A stretch of 64,000 nt of DNA from the NCBI RefSeq assembly GCF_031143425.1, contig NC_090444.1, positions 1,313,175,324-1,313,239,323 of the forward strand. The letters run 5' to 3'. The stretch comes from Pleurodeles waltl. Lineage: Eukaryota; Chordata; Amphibia; Caudata; Salamandridae. The notes under the pieces are model-generated. The model saw only the letters and a list, made by a program, of their open reading frames with translations, made no database searches and was not told where the DNA came from. A program made the translations under genes and the position numbers. This document shows, piece after piece, positions 36,101 to 46,499 of this stretch; within the stretch, counting starts at the first letter, position 1; every line of letters begins with the position of its first letter.

Positions 36101-38630
36101 TTCCAGTGTGCATCTGAACATAATTTATCTGCGCTGCAAACCTTTGTGGAAAGTAGACGTTTTCAGAGCAACCCTGTGTTGCCTGGGAAAGCAAAAGATA
36201 CTTGTTGAAATGTACATTTCACATAGCGTTAATGAAACAGCAAATACTGTTTCACATGCTTATGTAAATTGAAGCCAAAACATAAACAAAGATGCACCAG
36301 ACAGCAATAGTGATTCAGTAACTGTAATGAACGATGACATTATCTGTACTTCTATGCGTACAAGCAGGAGTGACTAATTTGGCTTTCAGTACACGGCCTG
36401 GATGGTTTTTCAGAAGTAAGAAACAGAAAAAACAATTAAAAAAATTCTGGATTACTATCAGTATGCAATATTCCGATGCATAACACTTTATTAACTAACA
36501 CTAACTGCTACCCTGTGGATTGTTTACTTTGCCTTCTGGGACCTGTAGTCCTTGTTTAGCTATATAAAATCAGGACTACAAGGTGCAGAATTCAAAGGAA
36601 AAACGGAATAGCGAGTCAAACCTGGACCAGGGAATATTAGCCGATATGAGGAAATAGCAGAGTGATAAGGGCCTGAGAAGCCTGGGAGGGTTGGTGATTC
36701 GTGATATCAGGCTTCTGCAGCTTGTCTCTCTAATCTCACAAAGTGCTAAAGACTAAGGACCATTCCACAGAAGGTAAACAATCCAGGGCACTTGATCTAA
36801 ACATGGGGCAACTTGATTTCACACTGTTTTTCTTAATCTTTCTTAATCAGACAGCGTTTTAAATCCGAAAAATAAGAGTATGTTTAAGACAAAGTAATAT
36901 TGTTCTGTAAATTATTGCGCAATTATCATAAAGAGTGCAGAAATAGTTTTCTTTTTCAAAAATACCATTTGTGGAATAAGATCTGATAAGCTTTCTGTTG
37001 GTCTTTTAGAATGTTGTATAAACTATACATATGTAAAATATAGTTTCCTGTTGAATCTGTAATATGGGTTCTGCATTAACATGCACTGGCAAAGGGAATA
37101 AGTATGGCAATGACATGACATGATGAGAAAACAGTGGGTTCTGACAGGTGAGAACTGTAGTGTAAGGACGAGACAGTCAGACAGGGCTAGGAAGGCTGCA
37201 GGAGGCGTCAATGTGGTGAGAGCAGACGGGTTACAGGATTGTGATGGAGCCACTTCACTTCAGAGGCGCGACAAACCAGTTACAGAGGAGCAGGAGGTGG
37301 TGTGAAATAAGGATGGATCTTATAATTCATTACTGAAGATCAACAACAGAGCATGCAGGTGGTGCAGAAGAATACACAGTCAAATGGGTCACAATCAAGC
37401 ACTAATTTTCTCTGTCATTTACTCTTATTCTCCCAGAAAAGTAATAGATCTGGTTCAAAGTTATAGGGCTGCGGCCCTGAAACATTCCAGATGTGCTGGC
37501 CACAGTGAGTGCTGCAAATACACAAAAAAGAGAACTGGGAAAGACTCAGTCAAAGTATTGTGCCAACTTTCCAGTCGTGTATTGCCTCTCTACTCAGCAC
37601 AAAAGATTCCTCTCTTTTCTCCAGTCTGCAGTCTCCATGGTCTGTTCTGCATAAGCTGCAAAAGAAATATAGACTCCCCATTGTCATGCTGCTTCCAAAA
37701 TCCAGGTCAGATTATATAAAGAACAGTACAGTCCAGAATCCATTTAGTATTGTATGGAGTGAAGTAAACTTGTACAATGCAAGCAGATTTTGTCCCACTT
37801 AAGCATTCCCATGACTACCTCACTGGGAAGGTCAGTAGATGAAAATAAGGGATGAAAAACTCCATAACTGGGCAAGCTTTACCGCCCAATTACAAGTTCA
37901 CAGTGAAACCTATGACATCTTAAACACACAGAAAGGCAGATCCAATTTTCCATACAATGTTTACACCTTCAGAAAACACTATTCAGATGCAAAAGCATTA
38001 TTTTCACCAATAATTCATTCCAAATCATACTTACAAGAAAAATTAACTTTCATTCAGTATTAGGGGACTTATAAATGACCCAGGCACTTGCACAAAATGT
38101 GATAGCTAAAGTCATTTTCTAATATTTAAAACTAATAAGGAATATATTTTCGAAAGAGAACAAATCTGAATTCTTCCATAAACGTGGAACGGAATCTGCA
38201 CCAGTGAATATCCCTATCAGCTTGTGAAATACAGCTTACGTAGGCACCTGAAATATGTTGATCTTTCTCAACCACCCTGTCTCATCCTCCTACACCATCT
38301 CCAGTGTGTTTCACACATCACTGACCACTCCCCTGCAATGGTTTAAATTCTCCCTCCATGCAAGTTCACATGAAGAGTATGAGAACTTTCTTTCTAAACC
38401 TCCCTTTAATAAATCCACAACCTTTCCTTTCATTCATGATGACATGAAGAGTTCAAACCCAAAATCAGGAACACTGCAATTATTTAGCTGGGATCTGGTC
38501 AATGCCACTTTCTTCTACATAAAGCTTCTCCAAAAATCATGCTCTTCATCACAAAACACCAACCCCTGGTGATAAGGACAGCATAAATTTGATCATGGAA
38601 ATGCCCTGTACATCACCAGAGCTGCTGAAA
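33128..38630. other. No recognisable coding feature
   Basis: 5.5 kb of AT-rich DNA with only short open frames. A short inverted pair occurs at about 36540-36590 (CCTGTAGTCC / GGACTACAAGG). The stretch 37500-37640 is weakly similar to 51640-51750 (GCTGCAAATACACAAAAAAG), suggesting a shared old repeat, perhaps untranslated DIRS sequence. Parts to the right may be the 3' region of the DIRS element that begins at 38640. Confidence 0.4.
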
Positions 38631-38689
38631 ATCTATATTTTAAGTCAAGACACAGAGGTCAACATTATGCAAGTTCAAAACTTTGCAAT

Positions 38690-39640
38690 CAAAACTTTGC
38701 TGCACTTTCTACAGGCTTGAAATGAAAACCCTAAACATAGAATTAGAAGACCAATCAGCACAATGCAAAATATCTTGCAAACTTACACCCACTAAGCAAG
38801 CTTTAGAAGCAGCTGCTCCTCTCACTGAATGAGCACTGAACGTACTCACATCAATACCAGATCTGTACATAAACTCTTTCACCCATCTTGCAAGAGTAGG
38901 AGAGGAAACCCTTTTATGAGGATACTTAAAAGAAATAAGAAGCTGAGTGCCTGATTACGACCTTGGTGGAGGGGATTACTCCATCCAAAATGTGACGGAT
39001 ATCCCGTCTGCCGTTTTACAAGTTCCATAGGCTATAATGCAACTTGTAATACAGCAGCAGGATATCTGTCACATTTGGAAGGGAGTAATCCCCTCTTCCA
39101 AACTCGTAATGAGGCCCTAAGTCTCTCCACTTGGTCTTAAAACGTAATTCCTGTTTTGCTCCTTCACACATCTAACCACACTCAAACTCTCTCACCTCAA
39201 AATATGGGTAAAACAATTGAAGTGAAATAAGTCTTTGTTCTTTGTTTCAAAAGAAAATATATTCTCTCAGGCATAAAAGACCTGCATGATACCTCCAAAG
39301 CTCTCACATCACACACTTTCCTAAGAGAGACCAAACAAAGCAACATCATCAATTTCAAAGATAAATCTCTCAAACAGATTTTCATTCTAGTCCAAACTCT
39401 CAATAAATCTCAAAACCATTACAACACCCCAAAGGGAATTATACCAAGACTTTTGAGGTTTAGCTATCGTAATAATTCTTAAATTAAAAGTCTTCTTACC
39501 ACAATATCCTGACTTACATACAAGCCTTTAAATAGAACATGACCAGCTGCTATTGCTGATCTATACATATTCACTGTCCTTTAAGCTAAGCCATTAGTAT
39601 ATAATTCAGATAAGAAACTGACCACTTAAACTACATCAAC
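38690..39640 (-). pseudogene. DIRS tyrosine recombinase, copy 1 (broken, MITE-interrupted)
   Basis: This enzyme would integrate circular DIRS DNA by strand exchange without target duplication. On the minus strand 39403-39197 gives MLLCLVSLRKVCDVRALEVS (first Arg region). After the MITE, 38935-38690 reads KYPHKRVSSPTLARWVKEFM, then STFSAHSVRGAAASKA (His and second Arg of the HxxR box) and LQDILHCADWSSNSMFR. The residue that should follow as FY(I/F)KPVES reads through TTTTCATTTCAAGCC, so the nucleophilic Tyr codon is lost. Several stops precede 39403. Confidence 0.8.
38947..39117. mobile_element. 171-bp palindromic MITE in the DIRS recombinase
   Basis: The ends are GTGCCTGATTACGACC and, reversed from the right, GGGCCTCATTACGAGT, both continuing to GGGGATTACTCC. 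Pairing extends inward (AATGTGACGGATAT against ATATCTGTCACATT), so the whole element can fold. The 3-bp flanks are TGA and TAA, possibly a decayed TAA duplication. The end sequences resemble the Harbinger TIRs at 52118 and 61028. Confidence 0.75.
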
Positions 39641-39693
39641 TGAAACGGGATCAAGATCCCTCATCATACACCAGCAAACCCATTTATTCCACG

Positions 39694-41420
39694 CTAATCA
39701 ATACGCTTTTCTAGTTCCTGGAGCACAGGATTCCTTGATAAGTTTAGAAGCTTCCGATGAAAGACCTTGCTTTCTCCCAACTCTCCGAAAGTCTTGAAGC
39801 CACTAATATAAACTGATCTGAATTGACTAAACTGTGAATCTCTTCTTGAGGACCCCGCAATATTTCTTGAAACCTCGGAAGCAACAGTGAAAAGTCTGTA
39901 CTCATTTCCAACGTAATTGACTGCTAAGCCTGAGACCTCCATAAAGGAGTGATCAATACTACTCTTGCCTTCCATCTGCATATCATTCCTGGTACCCTGC
40001 TGATCACTGCAAAAGGTCGAAACAGGTACAGGAGTGGACCCTTCCAAACCTGAAGGAAAGCATTTACTTCCTGAGCCTCTGGGTCCAGTCTCCAACTGAA
40101 GAACCTCTTCAGCTGATAATTTTTTTGTTGTTGCAAAAAGATCCACTTGAAATAGACCCCATAATTTCTCTGTTTTCCTGAAAACATTCCGATCCAGCAT
40201 CCAATCGCCTCAATCATGGAAAGGGGGAGACCAATCAGATACCACATTCTTCATACCTGGAAGCAACCCTGCCTGGACTCTCAGAATGCTCAGTAGGCAA
40301 AAGTCCCAATAAATTTGCAAAAACTTTCAACCATGGTCCTCCTAACTTGTTGACATACCGCACCACTGATATATTGTCCATGCAAAGCAACACTGAACAT
40401 TTGACAGATTTGTTTGCAAAACATTTATCACAAAAAACCCTACTAGCACCTCTAAACAGTTTATATGCAAACTCTTTTCTTGTTCTGACTAGTGACAACC
40501 AGCTCTTAAAGATCCACATCTTGCATCCATCCTTCTGAGTTGGCACTCGATTCTACAATTAAACCCAAATTCTCTCCAAAAATTGCATGTTCGTTCCATG
40601 CTTTCTATGTTCCTTAAGCACCATGTCAGCTCATCCCTTGCCTCCAATATTAGAAAAACCATCTGTGAATAATGCAATCCACTTCTCAAATGTTTTGCTT
40701 TCATCTTCTGTAGGACACAATAGTACAAGAGCCCAGGGAAATTTGCCTGAATATTAGAAGATAAAAGTCCCACAAAACAAGCTGACATCCTTAATGAAAC
40801 CACATTGTTTTCCAGGATGTTCCTTAACTCCTTCCTTATTCTCTTAAATTTCTTGTTTGGTAACCGTAACATATCTTTCACTGTATCTGCCACAAAACCC
40901 AGAAACTGAGTTTGTTGACTCTGAACTAAATCTGATTTCTTCCTGTTCACTACAAAATCCAAATCTTCCAAAACGTTTACAGCCAATTCCGTATGTGCTT
41001 TCAAAAGATCCTTGTCCTGGTCCACGATTAGAATGTCATATAAATAGATGATCATATGTATTTCCCTCTCTTTAAAAAATGCTGCTACTGGATGAAGAAC
41101 CTTCATAAAGCACCACAGAGCTGACAACAGGACGAAAGGAAGGCACACAAACCTCCAAACTTTGTCCTTCTACACAAATTTCAAAAACCTTTGAAGTTCC
41201 TTCCAAATTGGAATCGTCAAATATGCATCCTTCAGATCCAATTGAGTCATCCAATCTCCCTTCTGTAAGATATCCTTCAACAAATGCATGCCCTTCATTT
41301 TAAAATGGTGGTAGACCACCCAATCGTTCAACTCTTAAGTTTATGACCGGCTTCAGTCCCTTGTCCTTCCATTCCACCAGAAAAATGTTGCTTATAAAGC
41401 CTGCTGTCTGACTGTCTGAC
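39694..41420 (-). pseudogene. DIRS reverse transcriptase and RNase H, copy 1 (broken)
   Basis: Minus-strand pieces in order: 41420-41300 (FISNIFLVEWKDKGLKPVIN), about 41270-41180 (GDWMTQLDLKDAYLTIPI), 41148-40489 (the longest, 219 codons) and 40546-40235 (RNase H, VLLCMDNISVVRYVNKLGG). At 40200-39960 comes the conserved segment after RNase H (FQVDLFATTKKLSAEEV). The polymerase active site reads IIYLYDILI near 41040, where YLDD is expected, so one catalytic Asp has become Tyr by a GAT to TAT change. An 8-bp microsatellite sits at the RT start. Confidence 0.8.
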
Positions 41421-41443
41421 TGTCTGACTGTCTGACTGTCTTC
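41403..41443. repeat. 8-bp microsatellite inside DIRS RT
   Basis: About five copies of CTGTCTGA, in the coding region just before the first RT motif. The period is not a multiple of three, so it disrupts the protein frame. Confidence 0.9.
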
Positions 41444-41657
41444 CAGAACCACAGCACATTCTGAAATTAATTCCTGTGCTGTGAAAACCATACCCCATGG
41501 TAGCTTTGAATTAACTAATTCCTTCACAAACTCTGTTCAAAACACTCTTACTGTTCCCAAATAACAACCCATCTGTGATGAAACTGGGAAAGTCTGCCAC
41601 ACAGTTTTAATGGGATAACAGAAGGGTCTACACTTACCTAAAGATCCCTGAATCCTT

Positions 41658-42781
41658 CTATCCCCACCAGCACCTCTTCTTTGTCCCTTTTGTCTCTATG
41701 AATAAAAGCTCCCAACTGATAGCAGCCCTGACCTTGGAAGATTCGAAAGTCTCTAGAAAAGAAGCCTCTTGTAATGAATTGTCCTCAGTTGGGGAAGCGA
41801 CCCCTTGTTCTACCGGCCAACCCAAAAATATGTTCTTCAAATATTCTTTATACCTCTGTGTGACTTTTGAGGGGGCAAAATGCTCCAACAAACTTGGTCA
41901 GATCCTTAATAAAGACATCCCCAAATAAAAGACCTTTAGTCAAAGGACCTTTCTCAGTACTAGCCAACTCCTGACGTTTTGGGGCTATTTTCAATAGGAG
42001 GCCCTTTCTTCTTCCAATTGAAAGGGCTGTATAGCATTGCCCAAAAGACACACTGGCCTTTGTATCCTCTGGAACAATTTGTCCACATCAATCATTTTAT
42101 TTTATACATATGCCTCCTCTGCCTTGTCCAAAAATTGTGTTGAAGGATCCACCACATCTAGAAGCCTGTCCTGACAGAAGCTTAGACTTTTGTCTAAACC
42201 TTTCTTTGCATCTTGTCTACCTTTACCCAGAAATGCAATTATCTTTAGGTCTAACTCTGAGGTAACCAAATCTCTATCTGCAATGAAAGGTCTTGGACAT
42301 TCAGAAGTCAATCTGGTATGTACTTCTTTAGGGATTTCCAGTATCAAACAAAACTGTACATATTCAGCCACATGATCTGAAGGCGCCCACTTCGGGGATA
42401 ATTGGTGCTTAATCAAAAGTGAATCAAACATATATTCACCCAACGAATCAGTCAAAGCATCATCTTCCTTCATTTTAGACCATTGTCTTTGGTCTTACGA
42501 TGTTCCCCTGAAACCTTCAACCTACATGTTTTATTTTACATATCCTCGGAATCGAAGTCAGAGGAACAACTTAATTCTATATCTGCACTTCCAGAAGATT
42601 CCTCACAGGAGATGGACCTATGCTTTTGATCCTTGGGCTCCCTTTCATTTACTTTACCTGGGCCTTTATTACACCCATCATGTGTGCCCTCAACACCTTC
42701 CACGTGTCTGTCATCACAGACATCCTGGTCTGCCTCTGCAGATCTCTTCTCTTTCCTCTCCACTTCCATGGCAACATCCAA
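41658..42781 (-). pseudogene. DIRS gag-like ORF1, copy 1 (broken)
   Basis: Minus-strand open pieces 42781-42536 (acidic, Ser-rich), 42473-42102 (123 codons, helical), 42051-41848 and 41891-41658 precede RT, as ORF1 does in DIRS elements. The 42473 piece has no metal-binding motif. Assignment is by position and by the continuity of the pieces. A role as a capsid-like protein is family knowledge, not visible here. Confidence 0.6.
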
Positions 42782-43095
42782 ATGCTTCCTTTTCCTATCA
42801 ACATTACCCTCTTATTTAATATTTGTCTCAGTCTCCTTTGCTGACCAAAAACATTCCTCCTCTATAGCTCTAGATCTGGGCAGCAATATTTCCAATTTCT
42901 TGTCCACTCTATTGGATACCTCCTCAGTAGTTATATCAATAGGTTTGCTAAGCTTCCCCTCCAGTGATGTGACCTAAGGACTCTCAGCTTGTTCCATTAT
43001 AATATATGAACGACTTCCACAGAATAAGGTTACTCCAATGGGCCAAACTATGTAAAAGTGTTCTATAATAGATACCTGAATACACAATTAACCGG

Positions 43096-45189
43096 TGTTG
43101 GAAATGGCCTTTCTACAGGGTCACCTCCAAACTTTTTGCCTTCCTCCTTCTATTTTTCTGACCTCATTTTTGCTGGCTTTAGGACTCTGCGCATTTCACC
43201 ACTGCTAATCAGTGCTAAAGTGCATATGCTCTCTCCTTAAAACATGGTGACATTGGATCATACCCAATTGGCTTATTTAATTTACTTGTAAGTCCCTAGT
43301 CAAGTGCACTACATGTGCCCGGGCCTGTAAATTAAATGCTACTAGTGGGATGCAGCACTGGTTGTGCCACCCACATAAGTAGCCCCCTAGCCATGTCTCA
43401 GGCCTGTCACTGCAGGGTGGTGTGTGCAGTTTCACTGCCACTTCAACTTGGCATTTAAAAGTAATTGCCAAGCCTTAAAACTCCCCTTTTTCTACATATA
43501 AGTCACCCCTAAGGTAGGCCCTAGGTAACCCCTACAGCAGGGTGCTATGTAGATAAAAAGCAGGACATGTACCTGTGCAGTTTATATGTCCTGGCAGTGT
43601 AAATTTGTTTTCCACTACTGTGAGGCCTGCTCCTTTCATAGGCTAACATTAGGGCTACCCTCATATCCTGTTTGAGTGGTAGATTCTGATCTGAAAGGAG
43701 TAACAAGGTCATATTTAGTATGGCCAGAATGGTAATACAAAATCCTGCTGACTGGTGAAGTTGGATTTAATGTTACTATTTTAGAAATTCCACACAGGAG
43801 GCTCAGTCACACCTGCACACATATGCATTCTGAATGGGTCTTCCTGGGCTGGGGGGGTGGAGGGCCTGCTATTTACATTTGAAAGGACAGTGGTCTGCCC
43901 TCACACAATGGACTACCAACCCCCCTACTGGGAACCTGGCAGACAGGATCGAACTGAAAGGGGACCTGGTGCACTTCTAAGCCACTCTTTGAAGTCTCCC
44001 CCACTTGAAAGGCACATTTGGGTATATAAACAGGGCCTCTGACCCTACCAACTCAGACACTTTTGGACAAGATACCACTGGAGAAGAATCCCTGAACCAG
44101 AACCTGCAACCTTCCAAGAGGAACTGCCTGGCTGCCCAAAGGGCTCACCTGACTGCTTTTCTGCAAAGTACTGCTGCCCTGCTGTTGACCTGCTGCCTTT
44201 CTGCCCTCTGGCTCTGCTGAGAAGTGCTCTCCAAGGGCTTGGGTAGAGCTTGCCTCCTGTTCCTTGAAGTCTCAGGACCAAAAAGACTTCATCTCTGCAA
44301 AAGAACTCTTTATGCAGTGAAAATTGATGCACAGCCTGCAAGAAACAACCTACAGCCTGCATCGAGGTGAGAAAATCACTGCACACCGAACCGGAATGAT
44401 GCTCCCTGGCTCCCCGAGAGGAGATCGACACAGCGGCAGCATTGCGACTGGAACTTCGATGCACGGCCAACTGGATCGACGCAAAGCCGAACCGGAATGA
44501 CGCAGCCCGACTTCCTGCAAGAAGAATCGATGTAGTGCCTGCTGTGCGACAGAAATTTCCACGCATCGCCCACCGGATCGACGAAGCCCCTGTGACTTCG
44601 TCCTATACGCCCAGGATTTCTCCATATTGTCTCCGGGACGCCCAAAAACCCTGCAACCCAAAGAGGATCCCAGTCTAGGGGCCGGAAATCGATACAAAGC
44701 CTGCCCTGCATGAAAACTGAACGACACGTCGTCGGTGTGCGCCAGAAAAATTGACGCACAACTCCCCGTTTTCCACGCATCTCCTCCTCTGCGGCCCCTT
44801 GGGGAGAATTTGAACGCAAACCAGGTACATTGTGCTTCCAAGAGACATTTGTTGCTTTTTAAAGACTAAAGACTTCTTTTATCATTTCCTACAGTGATAA
44901 CTCAAAGTGTACTTATCAAATCTTAATCGGTTTGACCTGCATTTATATTATATATTTTTCTAAACACTGTGTGGTGTATTTTTGTGGTGTTATACTGTGT
45001 TATTGCATGATTTATCACACAAATACTTTACACATTCCCTTCTAAGGTAAGCCTGACTGCTCAGTGCCAAGCTACCAGAGGGTGGGCACAGGATAATTTG
45101 GGTTGTGTGTGACTTACCCTAACTAGAGTGAGGGTCCTTGCTTGGACAGGGGGTAACCTGACTGCCAACCAAAGACCCCATTTCTAACA
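43096..45189. mobile_element. Solo LTR (2094 bp)
   Basis: It starts TGTTGGAAATGG and ends CCATTTCTAACA, with a perfect 5-bp target duplication ACCGG (43091-43095 and 45190-45194). No internal coding region is present, so it is a solo LTR left by recombination. Its ends form a short imperfect inverted repeat (TGTTRGAAATGG). It belongs with the LTR at 9706-12050. The flanking DNA appears to be DIRS leader sequence. Confidence 0.9.
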
Positions 45190-45194
45190 ACCGG

Positions 45195-45640
45195 TCTAGT
45201 GTTTGAATCCAAGATGGCGCCCAACGCGTGGTATGTCAGCGCAACGTTAATCAATGTTGCACTAGATGTGCACTTCAAAATCTGTGAGGAGCACTCACAA
45301 GCTCCTGTTCAAGCACCTACAAATGCTTGGAAGCAGGATGCACGTGGACAAAGAAAGCCTTCACGGCCAAACCTGAAGGCTAGTGATTCAAGAGGCGTGG
45401 GGCTAGAATGTTGTACGTGCTGCAGTCCCAACTAAATGAACGCGCTGCGGCCCCAACCGACCAAACAATCCTCAGTCATAAAACATGTTCCAAGCGATTT
45501 CCTCCTCCATCATCTGAATCCAATGAATCTCATCACACAGTTAAACTTGACCTGTTGGAAAATATTTAACATATTGGGGGTAAATTATAGGGACAGATAA
45601 TATTAGCCTTTGTGTCTTTAGTTAAATCCAGACTTTCTGT
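45195..45640. other. No coding feature; probable DIRS leader
   Basis: CpG-containing stretch (CAAGATGGCGCCCAACGCGT) directly after the solo LTR. It is likely the interrupted 5' leader of DIRS copy 1, by position only. Confidence 0.3.
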
Positions 45641-46495
45641 TCACCAGAGGTAGTTAAAATCTGCATTTGATGTCAAGACCTGGAGGTCAACATTATGAAG
45701 GTTCAAATCTTTGCAAACACTTTGTATCACTTTCTACAGGTTTAATATAAAAGGACCTAAATATAGAATCAGATGAACAATCAGCCCAATGCAAAATATC
45801 TTGCAAACTTCCATCCACTATGCAAGCCTTAAGAGCAGCTGCTCCTATCACTAGATGAGAACTGAACATACTCACATCCACACCAGATCTGTGCATGAAC
45901 TCTTACTTCACGTCAATCTATACAATTCCTTGAGAAGTCTAGAAGCCTCCGATGAAAGTCCTGGCTTTCTCCAAACTCTCCTGAAAGTCTCCAAGCCACT
46001 AACATTAACTGATCTGAATTGACCAGACTGCGAATCTCTCCTTCAGGTACCTACAATATATCTGGAAACCTCTGAAGCAACAGAGGAAAATCTACACTCC
46101 TTCGCAGTATAATTTGATACCAAGCCAGAGTCTTCCACAATGGAGCGATCACTACAACTCTCTCCTTCCAACTGCATATCATTCCAATTACCCTGCCATC
46201 ATTGCTAAAGGTGGAAACGAGTACGGGAGTAGACCCTTCCAAACCTGAAGGAAAGCCTCGACTCCCTCCACCTCTGGGTCCAGTCTCCAACCGAAGAACC
46301 TCTTTAGCTGGGCATTTAGTCTGTTTGCAAAAAGATCCATTTGAAATGGACCCCATATTTTCTCTATTCCCTTGAAAACACTCTGATCCGGCATCCAATC
46401 GCTTGAATCGTGGAACTGTTGTGAAGACCATTCTGCTATCACATTCTTCAAACCTGGAATGTGCTCCGCCTGAACTCTCAGACCCCTCTGTAAGG
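45640..46495 (-). pseudogene. DIRS copy 2 fragment: RNase H tail joined to recombinase end
   Basis: On the minus strand 46451-46188 gives the segment after RNase H (GPFQMDLFANRLNAQLKRFF), continuing to about 45910. There it jumps directly to the recombinase C-terminus at 45896-45693 (SGVDVSMFSSHLVIGAA, LQDILHWADCSSDSIF, RSFYIKPVESD). Most of the recombinase is therefore deleted. In the remaining part the HxxR Arg has changed to Ile while the nucleophilic Tyr is kept, the reverse of the lesions in copy 1. Confidence 0.8.
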
Positions 46496-46499
46496 AACA

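Larger units (their letters stand above)
38640..42800 (-). mobile_element. DIRS-type retrotransposon, copy 1 (minus strand)
   Basis: In minus orientation the order is gag-like frames (42781-41658), reverse transcriptase and RNase H (41420-39694) and tyrosine recombinase (39640-38690). RT followed by a tyrosine recombinase instead of a DDE integrase defines the DIRS order. All frames are broken. A 171-bp MITE lies inside the recombinase. The split terminal repeats of DIRS elements were not identified; the leader probably continues into 43095 and past the solo LTR to about 45560. Confidence 0.8.
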
